Source: G965267425 sp965267425
GTDB lineage: Bacteria > Bacteroidota > Bacteroidia > Flavobacteriales_E > Vicingaceae
DNA: 64,000 nt
Direction: 5' to 3'
Assembly: GCA_965267425.1 (NCBI GenBank)
Contig: OZ253959.1
Span: 2,790,001 to 2,854,000, forward strand
The notes below the pieces were generated by a model that saw nothing but the letters and a program-made list of their open reading frames with translations, did not search any database and was not told where the DNA came from. A program made the translations under genes and the position numbers. Below are positions 44,948-54,151 of the stretch, piece after piece (the first letter of the stretch is position 1; each line of letters opens with the position of its first letter).

Positions 44948-46591
44948 TTACATCATTCCACCCATTCCTCCAGGCATTCCACCCGCAGGCATGGCAGGTG
45001 CAGCTGCTGGATCTTCTTTTTCATCTGCAATCACACATTCTGTTGTCAACAACAAACCTGCAATTGAAGAAGCATTTTCCAATGCTACTCTTGAAACCTT
45101 TGTAGGATCAATTACACCAGCTTCCAATAAATTTTCGAATTGCTCAGTTCTTGCATTGTATCCAAAATCTCCTTTTCCTTCTTTGATTTTTTGAACTACA
45201 ATGGAACCTTCCCCTCCTGCATTAGCAACAATCTGACGGATGGGCTCTTCAAGAGCTCTTCGCACAATGGCAATACCAGTATCCTCATCGGCGTTTTCAC
45301 CTTTGATTTTAGCTAACTCATCAATCACTCTGATAAAAGCAACGCCTCCACCAGGAACAATTCCTTCTTCTACAGCAGCTCTTGTAGCATGCAATGCGTC
45401 ATCTACTCTATCTTTCTTTTCTTTCATTTCAACTTCCGTGGCAGCTCCAACATAAAGTACAGCAACACCACCTGACAATTTAGCCAAACGCTCTTGCAAT
45501 TTTTCTTTATCGTAGTCAGAAGTACTTGAATCGATTTGTGCTTTGATTTGAGCAACTCGGCTATCGATATCTTCCTTGTTTCCACTTCCGTTTACAATGG
45601 TAGTATTGTCTTTGTCAATGGTCACTTTTTCAGCCGTTCCCAAATAAGATAAATCTGCGTTTTCAAGGTTGTATCCTCGCTCTTCAGAAATAACTGTTCC
45701 TCCAGTAAGGATAGCGATGTCTTCCAACATAGCTTTTCTTCTGTCTCCAAATCCTGGCGCTTTAACGGCTGCAACTTTCAATGAACCTCTCAATTTGTTA
45801 ACCACAAGTGTGGCCAATGCTTCTCCATCAATATCTTCGGCAACTATTAATAAAGGTTTTCCAGTTTGTGAAGATTTTTCAAGAATAGGAAGGAGATCTT
45901 TCATGGTAGAAATCTTCTTATCGTAAAGAAGAATCAATGGACTGTCAAGATTGGCTTCCATTTTTTCTCCGTCAGTTACGAAATAAGGAGAGATATAACC
46001 TCTGTCAAATTGCATACCTTCCACAACCTCAACTGTTGTATCTGTTGTTTTGGCCTCTTCAACTGTGATTACTCCTTCTTTTTTCACGCGCTCCATTGCT
46101 TCAGCAATCAGTTTACCAATGGTATTGTCATTGTTTGCTGAGATAGAAGCTACTTGTTCAATTTTGTTGTGATCGTCACCTACTTCCTGAGACAAATCAT
46201 GAAGTTTGGCAACCACTGCCTGAACCGCTTTATCAATTCCCCTTTTCAAATCCATTGGGTTAGCTCCTGCAGCAACGTTTTTCAAACCTGCCGTAACAAT
46301 TGCCTGAGCAAGAATAGTAGCTGTAGTTGTACCGTCTCCCGCATCGTCAGCAGTTTTTGAAGCTACCTCTTTTAGCATTTGAGCACCCATGTTTTCAATA
46401 GGCTCTGACAATTCAATTTCTTTAGCAACAGATACACCATCTTTTGTCATTGATGGAGCTCCGAATTTTTTATCGATAATGACATTTCGACCTTTAGGTC
46501 CCAATGTCACCTTAACAGCATTAGCAAGGGTGTCTACTCCTTTTTTCAACGCATCTCTTGCTTCTACTTCAAATGTTATTTCTTTTGCCAT
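44948..46591 (-). CDS. groL: Chaperonin GroEL
   Basis: 547 residues, standard length. Landmarks: VTLGPKGRNVIIDKKFGAP, VAKEIEL, DAGDGTTTATILAQ, AAVKAPGFGDRRKAML, and the Gly/Met-rich end GGMPGGMGGMM. It forms the 14-mer folding chamber with GroES. Downstream of groS by 27 nt. Confidence 0.98.
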   Translation of the reverse strand: MAKEITFEVEARDALKKGVDTLANAVKVTLGPKGRNVIIDKKFGAPSMTKDGVSVAKEIELSEPIENMGAQMLKEVASKTADDAGDGTTTATILAQAIVTAGLKNVAAGANPMDLKRGIDKAVQAVVAKLHDLSQEVGDDHNKIEQVASISANNDNTIGKLIAEAMERVKKEGVITVEEAKTTDTTVEVVEGMQFDRGYISPYFVTDGEKMEANLDSPLILLYDKKISTMKDLLPILEKSSQTGKPLLIVAEDIDGEALATLVVNKLRGSLKVAAVKAPGFGDRRKAMLEDIAILTGGTVISEERGYNLENADLSYLGTAEKVTIDKDNTTIVNGSGNKEDIDSRVAQIKAQIDSSTSDYDKEKLQERLAKLSGGVAVLYVGAATEVEMKEKKDRVDDALHATRAAVEEGIVPGGGVAFIRVIDELAKIKGENADEDTGIAIVRRALEEPIRQIVANAGGEGSIVVQKIKEGKGDFGYNARTEQFENLLEAGVIDPTKVSRVALENASSIAGLLLTTECVIADEKEDPAAAPAMPAGGMPGGMGGMM

Positions 46592-46618
46592 TTTAGTGTG
46601 TATTAAGCTATTTCTTGA

Positions 46619-46894
46619 TTAAACAATTGCCAGAATATCAGATTCTTTCATCATCAAATAGTCATGACCTTCCCATGATAATTCTGTTCCGGAGTACTTA
46701 CCATACAATACCGTATCACCTACTTTTACTGTTAGTGGCTCATCTGGTTTTCCGTTTCCAACTGCAACGATTTTTCCTCGTTGTGGTTTTTCCTTTGCCG
46801 TATCAGGTATGATAATTCCGCCGGCGGTTTTCTCTTCAGCGGGAGCAGCTTCTACAAGCACTCTATCCGCCAATGGTTTAATTTTCACAGCCAT
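46619..46894 (-). CDS. groS: Co-chaperonin GroES
   Basis: 91 residues: IKPLADRVLVEAAPAEEKTAGGIIIPDTAKEKP, then GKIVAVGNG and VLYGKYSGTEL. It caps GroEL. First gene of the groESL operon; the upstream 154 bp hold a dyad and a direct repeat but no CIRCE element (TTAGCACTC-N9-GAGTGCTAA). Confidence 0.97.
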   Translation of the reverse strand: MAVKIKPLADRVLVEAAPAEEKTAGGIIIPDTAKEKPQRGKIVAVGNGKPDEPLTVKVGDTVLYGKYSGTELSWEGHDYLMMKESDILAIV

Positions 46895-46946
46895 CTTATT
46901 ATTTACGATTACTATTTATTGAATTTAATTTCTGCTTTGTTGCAAC

Positions 46947-47001
46947 GCACATTATGTGCCAAGATTGATATTTCAAATTATACAGACATAATTGCACATT
47001 A
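46947..47001 (-). promoter_or_regulatory. Candidate groESL operator: palindrome plus repeated half
   Basis: GCACAT-T-ATGTGC at 46947-46959 is a perfect dyad. GCACATTA occurs both there (46947) and at 46994-47001, 47 bp apart, and not elsewhere in this gap. The position 53-107 nt before groS suits a heat-shock regulator site. It is neither CIRCE nor a sigma-32 promoter. Confidence 0.4.
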
Positions 47002-47048
47002 CGAATAAAATCATGACAATTCTGACTGTCAAACTGACATTTGGAAAA

Positions 47049-47426
47049 CTACTCCTCTTCGGCAGGAGCACTGCTAGCTGGAGGTGGTGCAGTTTGCTGA
47101 TTATCAGGAAGAACAATATTGTTGTTAATTGCTGGAGGAACGATATCTACATTTTCCTGCAATTCTTCTTTCACTTCAGAAGACGTATTCTCAACTTCAA
47201 TAACATTCAATTTGTTGAGTCCTGCTGAAACAATAGTCAAAAATACCAAGGCAATGCCCAAAGTCCAGGTTGCCTTTTCCAATACATCGGCAGTCTTTCT
47301 CACACCCATCACTTGATTGGACGAAGAGAAGTTAGATGCCAAACCTCCTTTTGGGTTTTGAACCAACACAACGAGTATCAACAATATTGCAACGATGAAT
47401 ATTAAAATAGATACAAATGTTCCCAT
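47049..47426 (-). CDS. secG: Protein translocase subunit SecG
   Basis: 125 residues. Two transmembrane segments (about 4-22 and 55-73) flank the conserved loop VLVQNPKGGLASNF and MGVRKTADVLEKATW. An acidic, Pro/Ala-rich C-terminal tail follows (about 85-125). SecG assists SecYE-driven export. It starts 6 nt after the TPR-like gene, as last gene of the miaB operon. Confidence 0.92.
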   Translation of the reverse strand: MGTFVSILIFIVAILLILVVLVQNPKGGLASNFSSSNQVMGVRKTADVLEKATWTLGIALVFLTIVSAGLNKLNVIEVENTSSEVKEELQENVDIVPPAINNNIVLPDNQQTAPPPASSAPAEEE

Positions 47427-47432
47427 CCCTCT

Positions 47433-48305
47433 TTATTTTTGTTGTTTCAGAATTTCAATTTGGGCTGCAAAGTAAGCCTTTTTTTCCGGATATTTCAAAA
47501 CCAATTTTTCGTAGATCTGAATCGCTCTGGCAACATCACCTTGTTTCGCATGAATCCTTGCCAGGGTCTCGGTAACCAACTCATCTGATGATTCCAAAGT
47601 GGCCTTCCTTGCCAGGTTTTCTCCGGAAGTTTCAATGGTATCTTTTCGTTCAATGGTTGGCTTGTTTTTCAAAAATGCGTTGATCAAATCCTTGGGATCT
47701 TTCTTTTCTTCAATTCCCTGATCGAATTGAGTAAGCCATCCGGCAAAAGTCTGATCCTCATTTATGAATTCTTTAGCAGGTGCAATCTCTATCTCTTCAT
47801 CCTGATCCAACTCACCTACAGAACGCTCCAGATCATAACCTGCATATTCTTTTTCCAATTCATCCTCAGAAGTCAAAGTTGAGGGTGTTGCCACATGAAC
47901 CTCTTCTTCAACCGTTTCCTCCACAACATTCAATTGTGGAACAAATGAAGTATCAAGTGGTTGTGATTCTTCTGCTTGAGTTGCCACCTCTGGTTCTGTT
48001 GTCAACTCAACTTTTCCAGCCAACTTAAAATCCAACCCCGGCAATTCATGGACTTCATGAGTTTGAGGCATTTTATCTTCTTCCAACAATTCAAACAAAC
48101 GTTCCCGGTGAGAACAATACAATGCAGTCAAATGCAATTGATCTTCTAACAAAAAGCTGTCGTATTTCTTCAGCAATTTGGTAAGTAGCAATCTACCTGT
48201 TTGAAAATAAGGATAATCGTCAATTAAATTCGCCAGTGTTTCTTCATGATCCGAAGTGAGTAATTGTGGATTGGCCACGAGACTGGAAAATTCTTTTCTG
48301 TTCAT
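47433..48305 (-). CDS. Hypothetical protein with C-terminal TPR-like motif
   Basis: 290 residues, no signal peptide. A conserved-looking N-terminal helical part (FSSLVANPQLLTSDHEETLANLIDDYPYFQ, about 1-95) is followed by a long acidic low-complexity middle (about 95-190, Glu/Val/Thr-rich). The C-terminal part (about 240-290) has a TPR-like pair: ETLARIHAKQGDVARAIQIYEKLVLKYPEK. It resembles uncharacterised Bacteroidota proteins found beside secG and lptE; an envelope-biogenesis role would be a guess from position. Confidence 0.8.
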   Translation of the reverse strand: MNRKEFSSLVANPQLLTSDHEETLANLIDDYPYFQTGRLLLTKLLKKYDSFLLEDQLHLTALYCSHRERLFELLEEDKMPQTHEVHELPGLDFKLAGKVELTTEPEVATQAEESQPLDTSFVPQLNVVEETVEEEVHVATPSTLTSEDELEKEYAGYDLERSVGELDQDEEIEIAPAKEFINEDQTFAGWLTQFDQGIEEKKDPKDLINAFLKNKPTIERKDTIETSGENLARKATLESSDELVTETLARIHAKQGDVARAIQIYEKLVLKYPEKKAYFAAQIEILKQQK

Positions 48306-48314
48306 ATTTTCAAA

Positions 48315-48821
48315 TTACCAGTTGCTGACCGATTTGTTGAATATATCCTGAGCGAGCTGTTCATTGATGCCTTCTATGAGCTCATCTTCAACAGATGCAA
48401 GACTTTCTCCACTTTCGTAATCTGCAAATCTGCTAAACGACGTTTCGAAATTCTGTTTGCTGTCATTTGTATTTGTAAATTTCACCAATACCGTAATGGT
48501 CAAACGATTACCTGCTGCCTGGTCATTGGCCTGAATGGCAACAGGTGCAGTTCGATAATTGGTAATTTTTCCTTCGAATCGCAAATCTCCGTTGCGTTCA
48601 ACCAATTTCAAGCTGGTCTGTGCAAGAAAGAGATCCTTTAATTTTTCCGTAAACAACTGACTCAACAACGGAGGTCCCAATTGGGTAAAGTTTGGAAAAT
48701 AATCCACTGAAAATGTTTTTACCTCAGGTGCTATGGAAGCACCAGTAAACGAATAGCTGCATCCTCCCAAAGTAAGAGAGGTTGTTAAAATCAACGGAAT
48801 TACATTCTTGAATAACTTCAT
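48315..48821 (-). CDS. lptE: LPS-assembly lipoprotein LptE
   Basis: 168 residues. Signal with lipobox LTLGGC (Cys 21), then CSYSFTGASIAPEVKTFSVDYFPN, which is typical of Bacteroidota LptE, and LTITVLVKFTNTND with a helical end. LptE plugs the LptD barrel that places LPS in the outer leaflet. Its ATG overlaps the stop of the upstream activator gene by 4 nt. Confidence 0.88.
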   Translation of the reverse strand: MKLFKNVIPLILTTSLTLGGCSYSFTGASIAPEVKTFSVDYFPNFTQLGPPLLSQLFTEKLKDLFLAQTSLKLVERNGDLRFEGKITNYRTAPVAIQANDQAAGNRLTITVLVKFTNTNDSKQNFETSFSRFADYESGESLASVEDELIEGINEQLAQDIFNKSVSNW

Positions 48822-50026
48822 TCCAGCTCGTACTCTTTAATTTTTCGATACAAGGTACGTTCAGATATGCCTAAATCATCCGCCGCCTTTTTCCTTCTAC
48901 CGTTGTGCTTTTTTAATGCCTTCAGAATCAATTGTTTTTCTGTATCCGCTAAGGAAAGTGACTCTTCCATTACTACATGATGATCAATCTGATCATCGGC
49001 AGCATCGTCAGGAACCTGAATTTGCATGGGCTCTGCTTGAGAAGGAATGATGTTTACTTCTTCTTGATTTTCATAATTCGGAAAAGAGGTAGAAGGTTCA
49101 ACTTCTGGTCTAACACCACCATACACCATCTTTCTCAATTCATGCACATCCTTTTTCAAATCAAACAATACCTTATATAAAATTTCACGCTCGTTTAATT
49201 CTTGTTCTCCCGGGTTTTGGTACAATACCGGTAATTGACTTTGGTCGCCATCAGGTAAATACTTTAGCAAGGTATCAGCACTGATTTGTCGTTCACTTTC
49301 TATCACTGAAATCTGCTCCGTAACATTTTTTAGTTGACGAATATTACCTGGCCATCTATAATTTTCAAGCATGCTTTTGGCATTATCACCTAATTTGACC
49401 ACCGGCATTCTATATTTCTCAGCAAAATCAGCCGCAAACTTTCGAAATATCAAATGGATATCTTCCTTTCGCTTGCGCAAAGGCGGAATATAAATGGGTA
49501 CCGTATTCAATCGATAATACAGGTCTTCCCGGAATTTCCCCTTTTTAATGGCTTCGGGAATATTGATATTGGTAGCTGCCACAATTCTGACATCTGTTTT
49601 TTGCACTTTCGAAGATCCAACCCTCAATATCTCTCCAGTTTCCAATACGCGCAGCAATCGAACCTGTGTTTGCAATGGCATTTCTGCCACTTCATCAAGA
49701 AAAATGGTCCCTCCATTGGCCACTTCAAAGTATCCTTTTCGGGTATCATGGGCTCCTGTAAACGAACCTTTTTCATGACCAAATAATTCGGAATCCATGG
49801 TTCCTTCAGGTATTGCTCCACAATTCACTGCAATAAACCGTGCGTGTTTACGCGTACTTAATTGATGTATCACCTGTGGCATTACCTCTTTTCCCGTTCC
49901 ACTTTCACCGCTGATAAGCACACTTAAATCAGTAGGTGCAACCTGAATGGCAACATCTATTGCTCTATCAAGCAACGGTGAGTTGCCGATAATACCAAAA
50001 CGTTGTTTTATAGATTGAACGTCCAT
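48818..50026 (-). CDS. Sigma-54-dependent activator without sensor domain
   Basis: 402 residues. It lacks a receiver or PAS domain: the AAA+ module starts almost at once. Walker A GESGTGKE, the sigma-54 loop reads GSFTGA instead of GAFTGA (EKGSFTGAHD), Walker B GGTIFLDEVAEM, arginine finger region RFREDLYYRLN. A low-complexity linker follows, then a Fis-type helix-turn-helix (KKHNGRRKKAADDLGISERTLYRK). Activity may be set by its level or by a partner. It sits between miaB and lptE with a 3-nt gap and a 4-nt overlap. Confidence 0.92.
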   Translation of the reverse strand: MDVQSIKQRFGIIGNSPLLDRAIDVAIQVAPTDLSVLISGESGTGKEVMPQVIHQLSTRKHARFIAVNCGAIPEGTMDSELFGHEKGSFTGAHDTRKGYFEVANGGTIFLDEVAEMPLQTQVRLLRVLETGEILRVGSSKVQKTDVRIVAATNINIPEAIKKGKFREDLYYRLNTVPIYIPPLRKRKEDIHLIFRKFAADFAEKYRMPVVKLGDNAKSMLENYRWPGNIRQLKNVTEQISVIESERQISADTLLKYLPDGDQSQLPVLYQNPGEQELNEREILYKVLFDLKKDVHELRKMVYGGVRPEVEPSTSFPNYENQEEVNIIPSQAEPMQIQVPDDAADDQIDHHVVMEESLSLADTEKQLILKALKKHNGRRKKAADDLGISERTLYRKIKEYELE

Positions 50027-50029
50027 AAT

Positions 50030-51481
50030 TTAAGCAGTAACTGAAGAAATAGCATGTCCAATTAAGGTAGCCGATGTGCAGGAATCTACCTCAACATCTA
50101 CATAATCTCCAGGCTTATAGTTCTCTTTTGGAAATACAACCACAGTATTCTGATCATTTCTTCCAAACAGTTGATCTTCCGATTTTTTAGATACACCTTC
50201 AACCAAAACACGGTGAATCTTTCCAATTCCTTCTTTTGCCCTGTAAGCCGAATGTTCTTGCTGAAGCGCAATAATTTCTGACAACCTTCTGGATTTTACA
50301 TCCTCGGGAATATCGTCTTCAAACTTTCGTTGAGCCAATGTATTGGGTCTTTCTGAATATTTAAACATGTAAGAGAAATCAAACTTCACCTCTGCCATCA
50401 ATGAAAGGGTTTCCTGATGTTCCTCTTCTGATTCAGAACAGAAGCCTGCAATGATATCTGCAGATATACCGCAGTCTGGAATAATTCTGCGAATGGCGTT
50501 AATTCGGTCCAAATACCATTCACGAGTATATCCTCTATTCATCATTTCAAGAATTCTGCTGTTGCCTGATTGAAATGGTAAATGAATGTAGTTACAAATG
50601 TTTTCGTATTTGGCCATAGTAATGAGCACCTCATCCGTCATATCATTGGGATGGGATGTAGAAAATCGAATGCGCAATGTTGGACAGGCCTCTGCAACCA
50701 TGGCTAGTAGCTTGGCAAAATCAACACTTGTCGCCTTTTCTTCTTCAGACAATAAGCTGAAATCTTTTTTCGGTCCTCCACCATACCATAAATATGAGTC
50801 GACATTTTGTCCCAACAATGTAATTTCCTGATAACCAGCCTCAACAAGCTGTTTAGATTCTGAAACAATGCTTTCCGGATCCCTGCTTCGTTCTCGCCCT
50901 CTTGTAAATGGTACTACACAAAATGTGCACATGTTGTCACATCCTCTGGTAATTGAAACAAATGCTGTCACTCCATTACCCCCCAGTCGAACAGGGGATA
51001 TTTCACCGTAGGTTTCTTCCTTGGATAAAATGACATTTACTGCTTTTCTACCTGCCGTAGCTTCTTCCATCAACTTAGGAAGATCTCTATACGCATCCGG
51101 CCCGGCTACGATATCTACTAATTTCTCTTCTTCCAAAAATTTATGCTTCAACCGTTCAGCCATGCAACCCAAAACGCCAACAGATAACGAAGGGTTTGAT
51201 TTTTTAATGTGTTGAATGGACTTTAATCGATTGCGAACTGTTTGTTCCGCTTTATCGCGAATGGAACAGGTGTTGAGAAATATTGCGTCAGCTTCTTCAA
51301 TGTTTCGAGTAGAAGAATAACCATTTTCTTGCAGAATCGAAGCAACAATTTCGCTGTCGGAAAAATTCATCTGACATCCATAACTTTCAATATAAAATCG
51401 CTTGGAATGATGATTATCTTCCTGAACTACACTATTTTCAGTAACATTTGTTGAAGCGGACATATTGACTGTATCACTCAT
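50030..51481 (-). CDS. miaB: tRNA-2-methylthio-N6-dimethylallyladenosine synthase
   Basis: 483 residues. UPF0004 domain with three cluster Cys (YGCQMNFSDSE, LNTCSIRD, LGCMAERL), radical-SAM motif CDNMCTFCVVPFTRGRERSR, and a C-terminal TRAM domain (about 415-480). It methylthiolates A37 of tRNAs reading U-starting codons. A 35-residue N-terminal extension precedes RFYIESYGCQMN. First gene of an operon running to secG. Confidence 0.95.
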   Translation of the reverse strand: MSDTVNMSASTNVTENSVVQEDNHHSKRFYIESYGCQMNFSDSEIVASILQENGYSSTRNIEEADAIFLNTCSIRDKAEQTVRNRLKSIQHIKKSNPSLSVGVLGCMAERLKHKFLEEEKLVDIVAGPDAYRDLPKLMEEATAGRKAVNVILSKEETYGEISPVRLGGNGVTAFVSITRGCDNMCTFCVVPFTRGRERSRDPESIVSESKQLVEAGYQEITLLGQNVDSYLWYGGGPKKDFSLLSEEEKATSVDFAKLLAMVAEACPTLRIRFSTSHPNDMTDEVLITMAKYENICNYIHLPFQSGNSRILEMMNRGYTREWYLDRINAIRRIIPDCGISADIIAGFCSESEEEHQETLSLMAEVKFDFSYMFKYSERPNTLAQRKFEDDIPEDVKSRRLSEIIALQQEHSAYRAKEGIGKIHRVLVEGVSKKSEDQLFGRNDQNTVVVFPKENYKPGDYVDVEVDSCTSATLIGHAISSVTA

Positions 51482-51581
51482 GGGTTATCCCTCGTCACAT
51501 TAATACTATTACAGATCAGGCTTCAGCCAAATCCACTATTGATTGCACTTTTTGGTGTTTGATTCTACCAAAATGAGTCGA

Positions 51582-51612
51582 CAAAATTACAAAAGCCTGT
51601 GATAATGTCAAA
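51582..51612 (-). promoter_or_regulatory. Promoter of the miaB-lptE-secG operon
   Basis: On the minus strand TTTG (51612-51609), exactly 19 nt, then TAATTTTG (51589-51582): a full match to the Bacteroidota TTTG-N19-TAnnTTTG pattern. The leader to the miaB ATG would be about 95 nt. Confidence 0.65.
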
Positions 51613-51730
51613 GTGTCATGTTTATTACGGACTTGATTCCTACAACGCAGAAAATGTAAAGGCATCCTTTCAAGTGTTTCATCGTCTTCACCATATGTCT
51701 TGTCGATGTCAAAAATGGGATCAACTTTTT

Positions 51731-51750
51731 TATATTATATATATAATATA
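51731..51750. promoter_or_regulatory. AT-only 20-bp perfect palindrome before topA
   Basis: TATATTATATATATAATATA is self-complementary and lies 24 nt upstream of the topA -33 box. Such a site can extrude or melt easily under negative supercoiling. That would suit control of a topoisomerase gene, but this is inference. Confidence 0.4.
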
Positions 51751-51773
51751 AGGAGTCTGTTCTCAAAAAGAGA

Positions 51774-51806
51774 TTTGGAATATTAAACTTATAATGGTTT
51801 TATTTG
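51774..51806 (+). promoter_or_regulatory. Promoter of topA
   Basis: TTTG (51774-51777), 21 nt, then TTTATTTG (51799-51806), one mismatch to TAnnTTTG. Predicted start is about 35 nt before the ATG at 51848. Confidence 0.45.
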
Positions 51807-51847
51807 TACGGATTTAAGAAAGTTTGGACACGACAAATGCTAGTGAT

Positions 51848-54148
51848 ATGGCAAAAAATCTAGTTATAGTAGAGTCACCTGCAAAAGCCAAAACCATTAA
51901 AGGGTTTTTGGGAAAAGATTTTGAGGTTACTTCATGTTTTGGGCATATTCGAGACCTTCCTAACAAGGATATCGCTATTGATGTTGACAATAACTTTGAA
52001 CCGATTTATGAGGTTCCGAAGGATAAGAAAAAAATTGTCTCTGAATTAAAGAAATTGTCAAACGAAGCGGAAACCGTATGGTTGGCTTCGGATGAGGATC
52101 GTGAAGGAGAGGCCATTTCATGGCATTTATTGGAGGCACTTGAATTGGATGAAGCCAAAACCAAAAGAATTGTTTTTCACGAAATCACCAAAAATGCCAT
52201 TTTAAAGGCAGTTGAAAATCCAAGAAGCATCAACAACAATCTGGTGAATGCCCAGCAGGCAAGAAGAGTATTGGATCGCCTGGTTGGTTACAAAATATCT
52301 CCTATCCTTTGGAAAAAAGTAAAACCTTCTTTATCAGCAGGTAGAGTGCAATCTGTGGCGGTTCGGTTAATTGTAGATAGAGAAAGAGAAATAAAGAATT
52401 TTGTTTCTACCTCTTCTTTTAAGGTAACGGGGAAATTTACCACCGCTTCCAACGCCGCTTTAAATGCCGAATTGAACAAAAAGCCAAATACAAAAGAAGA
52501 TGCCAATGGCTTTTTGGAAAAAATTAAACATTCGAAGTTCACGATTGGGAAACTGGAGACCAAACCATCCACCAAATCCCCTACCGCTCCTTTCATTACC
52601 TCAACATTGCAACAGGAAGCAGGACGGAAATTGGGATTTTCGGTTGTTCAAACAATGACTTTGGCTCAAAAGCTATACGAGGCTGGATTCATTACCTATA
52701 TGAGAACAGACTCCGTTAATCTTTCGGATACGGCTATCAATGATGCGAAAGATGAAATCATCAAGAATTTTGGAAGTGAATATTCAAATCCGAAAAACTA
52801 CACTACTAAGTCTAAAGGTGCCCAGGAAGCACACGAAGCCATTCGACCTACATCCATTTCAAGAAAAAGCATTGATGGTGACAGCGGAATGATGAGGTTG
52901 TATGATTTGATATGGAAAAGGACCATTGCCTCTCAAATGGCGAAAGCGCAATTTGAAAAAACAACAGCAACAATTGACATTGAGCATGTTGAAGAGAAAT
53001 TTGTGGCCAAGGGTGAAGTGTTGAAATTTGACGGATTCCTCAAGGTATACCTGGAATCATCAGACACCGAAACGGAAGAAGCCACTGGTATTTTGCCAGC
53101 CTTGAGTCAGGGAGAAAAATTGACAGCTCAGGAAATTGAAGCGCTGGAAAGGTTTCAGCATCACCCACCAAGGTATACGGAAGCCAGTCTGGTAAGAAAA
53201 TTGGAAGAACTGGGAATTGGCAGACCATCAACGTATGCTCCTACCATCAGCACCATACAAAAAAGAGGATACATTGTAAAAGAAGATAGAGAAGGGACAC
53301 CCAGAGACATTCAGCAGTTTATTTTGAAAGATGCTGTAGTTACCCAACAAAAGAAAACTGAAAATGCTGGACAAGAGCGAAACAAATTATTTCCAACCGA
53401 CATAGGATCTGTTGTTAATGATTTTCTTGTGAATTACTTCGATAAGATTCTTGATTACGGATTTACCGCCAATGTAGAAAAGCATTTTGATGCCATTGCA
53501 GAAGGTCAGGAAAGCTGGAATCAAATGATCAAAGACTTTTACTCACCATTTAACGAAGACGTAGAATCAACGTTAGAGAATGCTACCAAGGCAAGTGGTG
53601 AACGCGTGCTTGGTGAGCATCCGGAAAGCGGCAAAGAAGTAATTGCACGTATTGGAAGGTTTGGACCAATGATTCAAATAGGTCGCGTTGATGATGAGGA
53701 TAAACCTCAGTTTGCTTCGTTGCTCAAAAATCAAAGTATTGAGACCATAACCTTGGAAGAAGCACTTGACTTGTTCAAGTTGCCCCGCAAATTGGGTGCT
53801 TATGAGGACAAGGAAGTATCTGTTGCCATTGGCCGATACGGTCCTTATGTTAGACACGGCAATTCGTTTGTCTCCATTAACAAAGATGAAGGGGATGATC
53901 CGTACACCATAGATCTTCAAAGAAGTATTGAATTAATTGAACAGAAGAAAAAAGAAGATAAGGAACGAGTCATTAAATCTTTTGAAGAAGATGACAGCAT
54001 GTTTATTCTGAAAGGTAAATGGGGCCCTTATTTGAAAATAGGAAGGAAAAATTTCCGGTTACCAAAAGATGTTGACCCTGCCGAATTAACATATGAAGCT
54101 TGTAAAGAAATTTCAGAAAACCCACCCAAACGCAGATCTAAAAAATAG
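51848..54148 (+). CDS. topA: DNA topoisomerase I
   Basis: 766 residues from ATG 51848 (MAKNLVIVESPAKAKTI); a TTG 8 codons upstream is not needed. Toprim domain with DEDREGEAISWHL; type IA core with SLSAGRVQSVAVRL; active-site Tyr at about 284 (GFITYMRTDS). The C-terminal region has three GRxGPY-type repeats (GRFGPMIQIG, GRYGPYVRHG, GKWGPYLKIG) in place of Cys zinc ribbons. It relaxes negative supercoils. The arginase-like gene follows after 3 nt. Confidence 0.95.
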   Translation: MAKNLVIVESPAKAKTIKGFLGKDFEVTSCFGHIRDLPNKDIAIDVDNNFEPIYEVPKDKKKIVSELKKLSNEAETVWLASDEDREGEAISWHLLEALELDEAKTKRIVFHEITKNAILKAVENPRSINNNLVNAQQARRVLDRLVGYKISPILWKKVKPSLSAGRVQSVAVRLIVDREREIKNFVSTSSFKVTGKFTTASNAALNAELNKKPNTKEDANGFLEKIKHSKFTIGKLETKPSTKSPTAPFITSTLQQEAGRKLGFSVVQTMTLAQKLYEAGFITYMRTDSVNLSDTAINDAKDEIIKNFGSEYSNPKNYTTKSKGAQEAHEAIRPTSISRKSIDGDSGMMRLYDLIWKRTIASQMAKAQFEKTTATIDIEHVEEKFVAKGEVLKFDGFLKVYLESSDTETEEATGILPALSQGEKLTAQEIEALERFQHHPPRYTEASLVRKLEELGIGRPSTYAPTISTIQKRGYIVKEDREGTPRDIQQFILKDAVVTQQKKTENAGQERNKLFPTDIGSVVNDFLVNYFDKILDYGFTANVEKHFDAIAEGQESWNQMIKDFYSPFNEDVESTLENATKASGERVLGEHPESGKEVIARIGRFGPMIQIGRVDDEDKPQFASLLKNQSIETITLEEALDLFKLPRKLGAYEDKEVSVAIGRYGPYVRHGNSFVSINKDEGDDPYTIDLQRSIELIEQKKKEDKERVIKSFEEDDSMFILKGKWGPYLKIGRKNFRLPKDVDPAELTYEACKEISENPPKRRSKK

Positions 54149-54151
54149 ATT

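Larger units (their letters stand above)
51482..51847. other. Divergent miaB/topA intergenic region
   Basis: 366 bp without a gene. It holds the miaB promoter (51582-51612), an AT-only 20-bp palindrome (51731-51750) and the topA promoter (51774-51806). Nothing else stands out. Confidence 0.7.

Noticed and set aside
47029..47041. TGTCAAACTGACA dyad after secG as terminator
   Set aside because: Only 5-bp arms with a 3-nt loop and no T-run on either strand.
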